Of a DNA stretch of 64,000 bases, positions 17,525 to 25,747 are shown piece after piece. The position numbers and the translations under genes are program-made. The notes below the pieces were generated by a model. That model ran no database searches and was not told the DNA's origin. It saw only the letters and a program-made list of their open reading frames with translations. Each line of letters begins with the position of its first letter. Positions within the stretch are counted from its first letter, which is position 1. Source of the DNA: Paenibacillus sambharensis (GTDB lineage: Bacteria; Bacillota; Bacilli; Paenibacillales; Paenibacillaceae); NCBI RefSeq assembly GCF_003233845.1, contig NZ_QKRB01000044.1:434001-498000 (forward strand), written 5' to 3'.

Positions 17525-18739
17525 ATGAAGGTTGCTCATCTCTGTACGAGTGCGCTAAGTCATAAGATACTAGTCGATAAGCTGGCGCTGTTGCGTAAGA
17601 AGGGATACGACATTCATCTCGTTTCGTCCGAAGAAGGTTATGATCCGAATCTGGTGGACAAATACGGATTTGAGCTCCGGTTCGTTCATATGAACCGCCC
17701 GATCAAGCCGCTGGATGACCTGCGCTCCATCTTCAGGGTCGCCAAGGTGCTGAAGCAGGAGCAGTACGATATTGTTCATACGCATACCGCAAAGGCCGGG
17801 GTAGTCGGACGGATAGCGGCGCGGCTCGCAAGAGTTCCCGTCGTGATCCATACGACCCACGGCCTTCCGTTTTATGAAGGACAAAGCCGGCTTAAGAACC
17901 GGCTTTTTTGTTTGCTTGAGAAGATTGGCGCCGCATTCGGACACGCAATCGCCTCCCAGAACCGCGAGGATATTGCCAAGATCCGTGAATATGCACCGCG
18001 TGCGACGGTCTATTACGAGGGCAACGGTGTTGATTTGGAAGCCCTCGACGCCAAGCGTGCTGCCGTTACGCCCGAGATGCTGAGTGAGCTTCGACGGCAG
18101 TGGTCCATCCGGCCTGATCAGAAGGTCATGCTGATGGGGGCCCGCTTCGAGCCGGTGAAGGATCACTTCTTCCTGCTGGAAGGGCTGAAACGATTGAAGC
18201 AGCTTGGACAGACGGATTATGTCTGCGTGCTTGCCGGCAAGGGCGAGCTGGAGGATGAAGTACGCAGCCGGATCAAGGAATACGGGCTGGAAGAACAGGT
18301 ACGGCTGATCGGCCATACCCGCGAGATTTACTCGTGGATTGAGCTCGCTGATGTTATTGTCCTGTCGTCGGAGAAGGAAGGCATCCCCCGTATCGTCATG
18401 GAGGCCATGACATACAGCAAGCCGGTTGTGGCTAGTGATGTCATTGGCACGCGCGAGACTGTAACGAATGAGCGCAATGGTCTGCTTGTTCCCTATAAAG
18501 ATGCAGATGCACTCGCCAGTGCGCTTAACAAAGTACTGGGCGACGGTGAGTACGCCAGCCGGCTGGGCCAGGAGGGCCGCCGCATGGTGGAGCAGGAATT
18601 CACCGAGGAGCTGGTCGTTGAGCGCATTCACGCTTACTACGGTGAGCTGATTAAGAAGCTGGGCTTAACGGAGAAGGCCAAGCACCTGCAGTCGGTAACG
18701 GTAGACACCGGCTATGCCGAAGGCTCGAATTCCGTTTAG
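17525..18739 (+). CDS. Glycosyltransferase family 4 (third)
   Basis: A 404-residue GT-B enzyme of the EpsD/capM-like group: N-terminal VAHLCTSALSHKILVDKL, HTHTAKAGVVGR in the acceptor half, MGARFEPVKDH at the hinge and SSEKEGIPRIVMEAMTYSKP in the donor site. It probably adds one sugar of the repeat unit. An intrinsic-terminator-like hairpin lies inside the coding region at 17883-17909. Confidence 0.93.
   Translation: MKVAHLCTSALSHKILVDKLALLRKKGYDIHLVSSEEGYDPNLVDKYGFELRFVHMNRPIKPLDDLRSIFRVAKVLKQEQYDIVHTHTAKAGVVGRIAARLARVPVVIHTTHGLPFYEGQSRLKNRLFCLLEKIGAAFGHAIASQNREDIAKIREYAPRATVYYEGNGVDLEALDAKRAAVTPEMLSELRRQWSIRPDQKVMLMGARFEPVKDHFFLLEGLKRLKQLGQTDYVCVLAGKGELEDEVRSRIKEYGLEEQVRLIGHTREIYSWIELADVIVLSSEKEGIPRIVMEAMTYSKPVVASDVIGTRETVTNERNGLLVPYKDADALASALNKVLGDGEYASRLGQEGRRMVEQEFTEELVVERIHAYYGELIKKLGLTEKAKHLQSVTVDTGYAEGSNSV
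17883..17909 (+). terminator. Terminator-like hairpin inside a glycosyltransferase gene
   Basis: AAAGCCGG and CCGGCTTT form a perfect 8-bp stem over an 8-nt loop, followed by a run of T (17904-17909). It would normally be masked by translating ribosomes or bypassed by an antiterminated polymerase. Confidence 0.7.
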
Positions 18740-18805
18740 CATCGCCTGCCTGATTGCGAACAATGATTTACCCATAATCACAATAAGAAGGAGTGAAGTC
18801 AAACC

Positions 18806-19498
18806 ATGAGTATGAATCCCCAGCAGCGCATGTCAATGGAGATGGAGCTGAACCGCACCGAAACCCAGTTCTTATCTTACCGGAGAGTGAAACGTATGCT
18901 GGATGTCGTCAGCAGTGCCTTTATCCTGGTCTTTATTTCGCCGCTGCTTCTGCTGGTCTATCTGACCATTGTCCTTACAGACGGCCGCCCTGCCGTATTC
19001 AAGCAGGTTCGCACCGGGGTGAACGGCGTACCGTTTACGATTTATAAGTTTCGTTCAATGAGGCTTGCCCACAAGCAGGTGCCGGCGCCTAATCAGGCTA
19101 AGGCCAATTATGATGAGTGGACAGACGGTGTACCGGATGATTTTGTATTCAAGTCCGGCTTTAACCCGAATGTAACGAAGCTTGGCGCATTCCTGCGCAA
19201 GACAAGCCTGGATGAGCTGCTGCAGTTCTACAATGTGCTGAAGGGCGATATGAGCATTATCGGTCCCCGCCCTGAGGTGCCGCAGATTACCGATAAATAC
19301 AATGCTCACCAGCGTCAGCGTCTGCTTGTCAAGCCGGGTATTACCGGTTGGGCGCAGGTTAACGGCCGCTCGGATATATCGCATGGCGATAAGATTCGTT
19401 ACGACCTGGAATATGTGCAAAATTGCTCGCTCTTGCTTGATGTGAAGATCTTTCTGAAGACGATCCAGATGGTACTGCTGAACAAAGGTTCATATTAG
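18806..19498 (+). CDS. Priming undecaprenyl-phosphate sugar-1-phosphate transferase
   Basis: A 230-residue small-form polyprenyl-phosphate hexose/HexNAc-1-phosphate transferase (EpsL/WcaJ catalytic part). One N-terminal membrane segment (about 32-56) precedes the conserved catalytic domain with YKFRSM, RKTSLDELLQFYNVLKGDMS and GPRPEVP, then PGITGWAQVNGR. It starts repeat-unit assembly on the lipid carrier. AAGGAGTG precedes ATG 18806; a 66-nt gap separates it from the glycosyltransferase gene. Confidence 0.95.
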   Translation: MSMNPQQRMSMEMELNRTETQFLSYRRVKRMLDVVSSAFILVFISPLLLLVYLTIVLTDGRPAVFKQVRTGVNGVPFTIYKFRSMRLAHKQVPAPNQAKANYDEWTDGVPDDFVFKSGFNPNVTKLGAFLRKTSLDELLQFYNVLKGDMSIIGPRPEVPQITDKYNAHQRQRLLVKPGITGWAQVNGRSDISHGDKIRYDLEYVQNCSLLLDVKIFLKTIQMVLLNKGSY

Positions 19499-19512
19499 GG
19501 AGGTAATCATTC

Positions 19513-20406
19513 ATGAAAGTTAAAAAAGCGATTATACCAGCCGCGGGTCTTGGTACCCGTTTCCTGCCTGCAACGAAGGCACAGCCGAAAGAAATGCTGC
19601 CGATTGTCGATAAGCCGACTATTCAATACATTATTGAAGAAGCTGTCGCCTCCGGCATTGAAGATATTATTATTGTCAGCGGACGCGGCAAGCGTGCGAT
19701 CGAGGATCATTTTGACAAATCGTTCGAGCTCGAAGAAACCCTTGCCAAGAAGAACAAGCAGAAGGAATTGGACGAGCTGGCTGCTATTAATGATCTGGCA
19801 CAGATCCATTACATCCGTCAGGGCGAGCCGAAGGGCCTTGGCCATGCAATCTGGTGCGCGCGCAAGTTTATCGGTCATGAGCCGTTTGCAGTTCTGCTTG
19901 GCGATGACATCGTGCAGTCCGAAGTGCCTTGCCTGAAGCAGCTGATCAACGTCTTCGACATGTACCAGTCGTCGGTTGTCGGTGTTCAGGAAGTACCGGA
20001 TGAAGACGTATCCAAGTATGGTGTAATTGACCCGCACGGCCTCGAAATCGCACCGGACCTGGTGCGCGTGGCCAACTTCATCGAGAAGCCGAAGAAGGAG
20101 CAGGCTCCTTCCAACTATGCCATTATGGGCCGTTATGTGCTTCGTCCGGAAATTTTCGACATTCTCGGCAGCCTGGAACCGACTTCGGGCGGCGAAATTC
20201 AGCTGACAGACGGTATTCAGCGTCTGAACGCATTGCAGACAGTGCTGGCTTATAACTTTACGGGTGTCCGTTATGATGTCGGTGACAAGTTCGGCTTCAT
20301 CAAGGCAACCGTTGACTTTGCATTGCAGCGTGAAGACTTGCGCGATGATGTGATGGCTTATCTGCAGGAAATCTACCAAAATCAGCTTGTAACTCACGGG
20401 GGGTAA
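19513..20406 (+). CDS. galU: UTP-glucose-1-phosphate uridylyltransferase
   Basis: A 297-residue enzyme that makes UDP-glucose from UTP and glucose-1-phosphate. The nucleotidyltransferase signature [15 protein letters not shown] and the [10 protein letters not shown] motif are complete; [18 protein letters not shown] is typical of GalU. GGGAGG precedes ATG 19513. Its product feeds the ugd and epimerase genes that follow directly. Confidence 0.97.
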   Translation: MKVKKAIIPAAGLGTRFLPATKAQPKEMLPIVDKPTIQYIIEEAVASGIEDIIIVSGRGKRAIEDHFDKSFELEETLAKKNKQKELDELAAINDLAQIHYIRQGEPKGLGHAIWCARKFIGHEPFAVLLGDDIVQSEVPCLKQLINVFDMYQSSVVGVQEVPDEDVSKYGVIDPHGLEIAPDLVRVANFIEKPKKEQAPSNYAIMGRYVLRPEIFDILGSLEPTSGGEIQLTDGIQRLNALQTVLAYNFTGVRYDVGDKFGFIKATVDFALQREDLRDDVMAYLQEIYQNQLVTHGG

Positions 20407-20411
20407 TCGAT

Positions 20412-21743
20412 ATGAAGAAGGTTGCAGTAATCGGAACAGGTTATGTCGGTTTGGTGTCGGGTACATGTTTTGCCGAAATCGGACATCAGGTTATCTGCTG
20501 CGATATTGACCGCCGCAAGATTGACCTGCTGAAATCAGGTATTATTCCTATCTATGAGCCGGGCCTTGAGGAGATTGTCTCCTCGAATACGGAACTCGGC
20601 CGCTTGTCCTTCACGGATGAGATCGGAGCGGCTATCCAGGCTTCCGACATTGTCTTCATCGCGGTAGGAACGCCGATGTCCGCTACAGGGGAAGCTGATC
20701 TTACCTATGTTAAGGCTGTAGCCAAGACGATTGGCGAGAACCTGAACAGCTATAAGGTCGTGGTAACGAAGAGTACGGTACCGGTAGGAACGGGCCGGCT
20801 TGTTGCGCAGACCGTTGCTGAGAACCGGCCGGACAGCTCGGTGGAATTCGATGTTGTATCGAATCCGGAGTTCCTGCGTGAAGGCACAGCGATTGCCGAC
20901 TGCATGAACATGGAGCGTGCGGTTATCGGCGCAACCAGCGACAAGGCTGCGAAGATCATTGCTGAGCTGCATGAGCCGTTCAACACAACGATCTATATCA
21001 CGAACCTGGAAAGCGCGGAGATGATCAAGTACGCGGCGAACGCCTTCCTCGCGACCAAGATCTCGTTCATTAACGAAATCGCCAACCTGTGCGAACGCGT
21101 AGGCGCTGACGTTACGGAAGTTGCTGCAGGCGTAGGCCTCGACAGCCGGATCGGCGCGAAGTTCCTGCAGGCGGGCATCGGCTACGGCGGCTCCTGCTTC
21201 CCTAAGGATACAGAGGCGCTCAAGCATATTGCTACCCAGAACAACTATGAATTCAAAATTATCGAGTCGGTAATCGATATCAACCATCGCCAGCGCCTTA
21301 TCATGCTGGACAAGATTAAGGAAGCGCTCGGCAGTGTTCAAGGCAAGCACATTGCTGTTCTTGGCCTTGCATTCAAGCCGAACACGGATGATATGCGTTA
21401 TGCGCCATCCCTCGATCTGATTCCGGCACTTCTGGAAATGGGCGCAACGGTTACAGCATACGACCCGGTAGCCATCCCGGAGGCAAGCAAGCAGCTGCCA
21501 GCTGAGACGGAGTACGGCGCTAATGTCTATGACACGCTGCGCGGTGCGGATGCCTGTATGATTCTGACGGAGTGGAATGAAATCAAGGAGATGGATCTCA
21601 CTCGTGCCCGCGAGCTTCTCCGTGCTCCAATCGTCGTAGACGGCCGGAACTGCTTCTCGCTGCAGGAGATGGAAGAGCTTGGCCTTGCTTATTACAGTGT
21701 CGGCAGACCTGTAGTCCGTACGCCGGAACACGCAGTCGTATAA
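20412..21743 (+). CDS. ugd: UDP-glucose 6-dehydrogenase (copy 1)
   Basis: A 443-residue enzyme that oxidises UDP-glucose to UDP-glucuronate with two NAD. The NAD loop is GTGYVGLVSG at residues 8-17; SNPEFLREG holds the catalytic Glu; the thiohemiacetal Cys262 lies in GIGYGGSCFPKD. Five bp separate it from galU. Its product is the substrate of the epimerase at 16496. Confidence 0.96.
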   Translation: MKKVAVIGTGYVGLVSGTCFAEIGHQVICCDIDRRKIDLLKSGIIPIYEPGLEEIVSSNTELGRLSFTDEIGAAIQASDIVFIAVGTPMSATGEADLTYVKAVAKTIGENLNSYKVVVTKSTVPVGTGRLVAQTVAENRPDSSVEFDVVSNPEFLREGTAIADCMNMERAVIGATSDKAAKIIAELHEPFNTTIYITNLESAEMIKYAANAFLATKISFINEIANLCERVGADVTEVAAGVGLDSRIGAKFLQAGIGYGGSCFPKDTEALKHIATQNNYEFKIIESVIDINHRQRLIMLDKIKEALGSVQGKHIAVLGLAFKPNTDDMRYAPSLDLIPALLEMGATVTAYDPVAIPEASKQLPAETEYGANVYDTLRGADACMILTEWNEIKEMDLTRARELLRAPIVVDGRNCFSLQEMEELGLAYYSVGRPVVRTPEHAVV

Positions 21744-21786
21744 CCAGGCACTCATTAATCCACGCAGATAAAGGAGTCGGAGCAGG

Positions 21787-22776
21787 ATGCAGAAAATATT
21801 AGTCACAGGGGGAGCCGGATTCATCGGCTCTCATATTGTGGATCGCTGTATTGAAAAAGGCCACCGTACGATCATTGTCGACAATTTGACGACAGGCAAG
21901 CGGGAGAATGTGAACCCGGAAGCGATATTTTACGAGGCGGACATTCGTTCCAACGACATGTTCAGCATCATGGAAAAAGAGCGGCCGGATGTTGTAATTC
22001 ACCATGCCGCCCAGATTGACGTCCAGCAGTCCATCGTCAATCCGTTCGAGGATGCGGGTATTAACATCTCGGGCACCGTAAACCTGCTGAAGGCATCAGT
22101 TACAGCAGGCGTGAGGAAGTTCATCTATGCCTCATCGGCTGCGGTTTACGGTCCGCCGGAGAGTTTGCCGGTGACAGAGGATCACCGGAAGATGCCGATT
22201 TCGTTCTATGGTGTATCCAAATATGTGCCCGAGTATTATATCCGCACCTTTGCTTCGCTTCATAATATCGCGTTCACGATATTGCGGTATGCCAACGTAT
22301 ACGGTGTCAGGCAGGATCCGAAGGGCGAGGGCGGTGTTATCTCGATATTCCTCGACCGGATGCTGCAGAATGAGCCGCTTCGGGTATTTGGCGATGGCAC
22401 GCAGACACGGGATTTCATCTATGTCGGAGATATAGCGGAAGCAAACGTGCAGGCCATTGATCACGGTGACGGTCAAATCGTTAACATCAGCACAGCCACC
22501 TCTGTCAGCTTAAACGGCCTGATTGCCGCTTTCGAGGGTGTTATGGGCCGGAAGCAGGAGGTTAGCTATGAGGAAGCGCGCCAAGGCGATATTCTTCACA
22601 GCTGCCTTGATAACAGTCTCGCCAAGGAGCAGCTTGCGTGGGAGCCGAAGGTTAACCTTGAAGAGGGGCTAAGACGTATTTACGACTACTATGCGCCGCT
22701 GTATTCGGCCAGCCGGATCGAAGAGGCCAAACAGCTCGAACGGGAAGCAAGGGAAGCAGCGCTCGCTGCAACCTGA
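21787..22776 (+). CDS. UDP-glucose 4-epimerase-like protein
   Basis: A 329-residue extended SDR epimerase: NAD loop GGAGFIG, SSAAVYG, catalytic YGVSK and RYANVYGVRQDP. It resembles bacterial GalE-type enzymes that lack strict specificity, so it could interconvert UDP-Glc/UDP-Gal or the acetylamino or uronic forms. The preceding AAAGGAG is about 10 nt before the ATG. It is the last gene before the locus terminator. The last 20 residues are unusually rich in Glu and Ala. Confidence 0.88.
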   Translation: MQKILVTGGAGFIGSHIVDRCIEKGHRTIIVDNLTTGKRENVNPEAIFYEADIRSNDMFSIMEKERPDVVIHHAAQIDVQQSIVNPFEDAGINISGTVNLLKASVTAGVRKFIYASSAAVYGPPESLPVTEDHRKMPISFYGVSKYVPEYYIRTFASLHNIAFTILRYANVYGVRQDPKGEGGVISIFLDRMLQNEPLRVFGDGTQTRDFIYVGDIAEANVQAIDHGDGQIVNISTATSVSLNGLIAAFEGVMGRKQEVSYEEARQGDILHSCLDNSLAKEQLAWEPKVNLEEGLRRIYDYYAPLYSASRIEEAKQLEREAREAALAAT

Positions 22777-22800
22777 TGCCTGCCCGGCATGCCTTAACAT

Positions 22801-22842
22801 AAAGCGGGGATGCTTCGATTATCGAAGCATCCCCGCTTTTTT
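22801..22842 (+). terminator. Strong terminator of the exopolysaccharide operon
   Basis: Perfect 18-bp stem, AAAGCGGGGATGCTTCGA (22801-22818) pairing with 22822-22839 over a 3-nt loop, ending in six T. Confidence 0.97.
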
Positions 22843-22876
22843 GGCATGTAAAGCTCTATGCTGTTCTATGTAACGA

Positions 22877-22894
22877 ACCGCAGCCTTCTGCGGT
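22877..22894 (-). terminator. Possible weak terminator of the XRE gene
   Basis: ACCGCAG-N4-CTGCGGT lies 22 bp beyond the stop of the - strand regulator gene. The T tract on that strand is poor, so it may only be a stabilising hairpin. Confidence 0.35.
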
Positions 22895-22915
22895 CGCTTC
22901 TATCACCCTATACCG

Positions 22916-23299
22916 TCATTGACCGCCATTTCCCTGCATCATCCGCTCCGCACGGACAAAGGCGATGAACCGGCGCGCCTCGTCGGCTGACAGCTTGCGT
23001 CCATCAATGGCGAGCGCAAACTTCTCCAATATTTCCTCATCCGATAATTCGAGTGCGTCCGAAAACTGTCTGACATCGGGATCTAATGTCCTATGGGGCA
23101 AGTCTGTTCGTCCAACCAGATAATCAATGGATACTTTAAACAGGTCAGCAAACTTCGTTAGTGTCTCTGTGTCCGGTTCCCTCCGGTTTTTCTCATAGTG
23201 TGAGAGAGCGGCACGGGATATGCCAAGCGAGGAGGAAGTCTGTTCCTGTGTCCACCCCCGCTGCTCCCTCAACTTTGCAATACGGCTGCCTATGCTCAT
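22916..23299 (-). CDS. XRE-family transcriptional regulator (SinR-like candidate)
   Basis: A 127-residue DNA-binding protein. Residues 1-62 form a Cro/CI helix-turn-helix (IAKLREQRGWTQEQTSSSLG then SRAALSHYEKNRREPD) ending in the frequent DYLVGRTD. The C-terminal part (LSADEARRFIAFVRAER) could be an oligomerisation helix pair like that of SinR. ATG 23299 is chosen because AGGAGG (23306-23311 on the complement) lies 6 nt before it. The GATACA-N3-TGTAAC palindrome at 23414-23428 lies 115 bp upstream, so autoregulation is plausible. Its place between the exopolysaccharide genes and a second ugd suggests it controls them. Confidence 0.85.
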   Translation of the reverse strand: MSIGSRIAKLREQRGWTQEQTSSSLGISRAALSHYEKNRREPDTETLTKFADLFKVSIDYLVGRTDLPHRTLDPDVRQFSDALELSDEEILEKFALAIDGRKLSADEARRFIAFVRAERMMQGNGGQ

Positions 23300-23660
23300 T
23301 GTAATCCTCCTATATACCACTTGCTTACAGATTAATATATCATAACCCGTCAAATGCACCCTGGAACAAAAAAATGGCCGAAAGCTGAATTCGCCGGACT
23401 ACCTGAAATTACCGTTACATTTTGTATCTTATGATATTCACTCTTGCCTGTCTATACTACTTCTATACCTATCTTAAAAAATTTTTAAAGATTTGGTAGG
23501 GTCATGGGAAAATCAACAGTCATTTTTCGCGTAAAACCCGCATAGAATGGCGGAGAAAGGCACCCGGGACATGCCAATCTTGTCGGATAAGAGGGCGGAG
23601 GACTTTCTTCTGCATCGGTAGTATAATGGTGGCAGCATATTAAGTACGGAGGGAATACCT
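23300..23660. other. Divergent intergenic region between xre and ugd copy 2
   Basis: Holds site D, a possible - strand -10 box (TATAGA, complement of 23451-23456) for xre, and on the + strand TATAAT at 23622-23627 for ugd copy 2, whose -35 box is unclear. Nothing else is recognised. Confidence 0.5.
23414..23428. promoter_or_regulatory. Palindromic operator candidate, site D
   Basis: On the - strand GATACAAAATGTAAC, the left half and centre identical to site A, right half with one change. An AAGAGTG upstream of it matches the sequence before site A. It lies in the leader region of the XRE gene. Confidence 0.6.
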
Positions 23661-24983
23661 GTGAATATTGTTATAATTGGCGCTGGTTATGTGGGCTTGG
23701 TCACAGGAGTATGCTTTGCTGAGCTGGGCCACCGTGTGGTCTGCGTCGATCGCGACGAAGATAAGATCGGTCTGTTGTCAGCGGGAAGACCGACAATCTA
23801 TGAGCCGGGCTTGGAGGAACATATGATACGGCTGATGAGCGAAGAGCGTCTCAGCTTCTCCGCATCAGTCGTGGACACAGCACTGGCCGATGTGGTCGTC
23901 GTAGCCGTTGGAACGCCCCAGCGCATGGACGGAGCCAGTGATCTGACGGATTTAGAGTCAGCTGTGCGGAGCTTTGCCCGATTCCTCCGGGAGGATGCCA
24001 TCGTCATGATCAAAAGCACCGTGCCGGTTGGGACAAATGAGCGTGTGAGGGAATGGATTAAGGAGGAAACCGGGCGGAATGCGGATACCGTATCGGTTCC
24101 GGAGTTTATGAGGGAAGGCTCGGCGCTGCAGGACAGCTTTCATCCTGATCGAATTGTGATCGGCTCCGACAGCGAGCAGGCTGCTGCCAGAGCAGCTGAT
24201 CTGCATGCTCCTCTTACTTCTAATATACTGCATACCGATCTGCGGACGGCTGAGATGATCAAGTATGCGTCAAATGCTTTTCTGGCCACGAAAATTTCAT
24301 TCATCAATGAAATGGCGAATCTGTGCGATAAGGTAGGTGCAGATGTTCAGGTTGTGGCGGCAGGCATGGGCATGGACCCGCGGATTGGAAATGCCTTTCT
24401 TAAGGCGGGGATCGGCTACGGAGGCTCCTGCTTTCCTAAGGACACCCATGCGCTGCTGCAAATTGCCGGCCATGTTGATTATGATTTCAAGCTGCTTAAG
24501 GCGGTTATTGAGGTTAACCAGACCCAGCGCAAGCGGGTGCTTGTAGCTCTCGGGGAACAGCTAGGCGCGTTGGAGGGATTAACCATTGCCGTATGGGGAG
24601 CCTCTTTTAAGCCGGGGACCGATGATGTCCGTTCTGCTCCATCACTTGATATTGTGCCTGAACTTGTCTCCAGCGGGGCTGCTGTGCGGATGTGTGACCC
24701 GGCTGCGGAACTTGGCTTCCGGCGGGCGTACGAACATCCCCAGGTAACCTGGCACAAGGAACCATTATCTGCGGCTGAGGGCGCTCATGCCGTCTGCCTG
24801 CTTACGGAATGGCCTGTTTTTACGGAGGTCGATTTGACTTTGCTCCGATCTGTAATGGCTGCGCCAGTGCTGATTGATGGGCGTAATGCCTATCAGGGTG
24901 AGGCAGTCAAGGAAGCGGGTCTTTATTATACGGCGGTAGGCCGTCCGGTACTCCGTCAGCTGCGACCTTTTTCCCCGGACTAA
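23661..24983 (+). CDS. UDP-glucose 6-dehydrogenase (copy 2)
   Basis: A 440-residue paralogue of the ugd at 20412: NAD loop GAGYVGLVTG, catalytic Cys257 in GIGYGGSCFPKD, lysine/asparagine in MIKYASNAFLATK. The strand around the catalytic Glu reads SVPEFMREGS instead of the usual SNPEFLREG, so the Asn is lost while Glu stays. GTG 23661 follows GGAGGG. It stands alone outside the operon with its own promoter region, so it may provide UDP-glucuronate under different control or use a related UDP-sugar. Confidence 0.88.
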   Translation: MNIVIIGAGYVGLVTGVCFAELGHRVVCVDRDEDKIGLLSAGRPTIYEPGLEEHMIRLMSEERLSFSASVVDTALADVVVVAVGTPQRMDGASDLTDLESAVRSFARFLREDAIVMIKSTVPVGTNERVREWIKEETGRNADTVSVPEFMREGSALQDSFHPDRIVIGSDSEQAAARAADLHAPLTSNILHTDLRTAEMIKYASNAFLATKISFINEMANLCDKVGADVQVVAAGMGMDPRIGNAFLKAGIGYGGSCFPKDTHALLQIAGHVDYDFKLLKAVIEVNQTQRKRVLVALGEQLGALEGLTIAVWGASFKPGTDDVRSAPSLDIVPELVSSGAAVRMCDPAAELGFRRAYEHPQVTWHKEPLSAAEGAHAVCLLTEWPVFTEVDLTLLRSVMAAPVLIDGRNAYQGEAVKEAGLYYTAVGRPVLRQLRPFSPD

Positions 24984-25167
24984 AGTGGGGCATGGATAGG
25001 GAGAATCCGGCTCTTGACAGTCTGACGGCAGGATTTTTAAGTTTTTGTAGAGAAAATTGACGAATTATGTTTAACGAGTGTGGGGCCTGGGTAATAAGAG
25101 ATGGTCTGGGTAGGAGATGGACTGCTTACTATTGTGACAAAATAGAACAATGTAAGCGTGATATACC

Positions 25168-25196
25168 TTGACATGAATCGAGTTATGTCATAAATT
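25168..25196 (+). promoter_or_regulatory. SigA-type promoter, twin of the exopolysaccharide promoter
   Basis: TTGACA, 17 nt, TAAATT: same boxes and spacer as 5399-5427, with TTGACATG at the start and an AGTG in the initial transcribed region in both. Confidence 0.8.
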
Positions 25197-25209
25197 ATAA
25201 GTGTGGATG

Positions 25210-25255
25210 GATACGTACTGTAACATAGTTGAATATATATGATACAAATGGTATA
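25210..25255. promoter_or_regulatory. Two operator candidates, sites C1 and C2
   Basis: C1 GATACGTACTGTAAC (25210-25224) begins 13 nt after the -10 box, the same distance as site A. C2 GATACAAATGGTATA (25241-25255) is a weaker copy 16 bp further. Both lie in the 5' leader of the Cys-rich gene. Confidence 0.55.
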
Positions 25256-25286
25256 CACACTTTACATTTAAGGGAGTGAATTACTA

Positions 25287-25559
25287 ATGCACGGATCAAA
25301 TCAGTTCTACTGTGTCTGCTGTAACAAGCTGGAGGAAATGGGCGAAGCGGATGTTCTGTTTAAGACAGGTTATTTCCGTGTCATTCATCCGCTCGGCTGC
25401 TGCGAAAGCTGCACACAGGCGGCGGCAGGCAGCGGGCCGGATGACCTTCTCTATGCAGAGCTTGCCGCGGCTGAACCAGGCGGAGACATTTATGACCCCA
25501 GCCAGAAGCTCAGGGATGAACGGTTTGACTCGCTGCTTGCCCGCTTGGTGTCTGCGTAG
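25287..25559 (+). CDS. Small Cys-rich protein, function unknown
   Basis: A 90-residue acidic protein with six cysteines: YCVCCNKL near residue 8-15 and GCCESC near 38-42, the spacing of a zinc-ribbon-like knuckle pair. The rest is hydrophilic, without signal peptide or membrane segment. AAGGGAGTG precedes ATG 25287. I do not recognise the family. Its promoter and operator copy those of the exopolysaccharide operon, so it is likely to be co-expressed with polymer production and may be a small regulator. Confidence 0.75.
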   Translation: MHGSNQFYCVCCNKLEEMGEADVLFKTGYFRVIHPLGCCESCTQAAAGSGPDDLLYAELAAAEPGGDIYDPSQKLRDERFDSLLARLVSA

Positions 25560-25604
25560 CGCGCGTGATCTTCTTTTGCGGAATAATGAATAAGTTTATA
25601 CGAT

Positions 25605-25645
25605 CAGCCCGGCATGGATCATGGATCCCGGCCGGGCTGTTTGGT
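25605..25645 (+). terminator. Probable terminator after the Cys-rich gene
   Basis: CAGCCCGGC pairs perfectly with GCCGGGCTG (25631-25639) around a 17-nt loop; only TTTGGTTG follows, a weak T tract. Confidence 0.55.
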
Positions 25646-25747
25646 TGTCTCTCTAGAACACTTGGACAATCTCAAGGTTTGATAAAGAACCTTCCAATAG
25701 TTTCCTAGCTCCTATATAATAGCAGGAGTATAAAGGGAGGGGAAACA

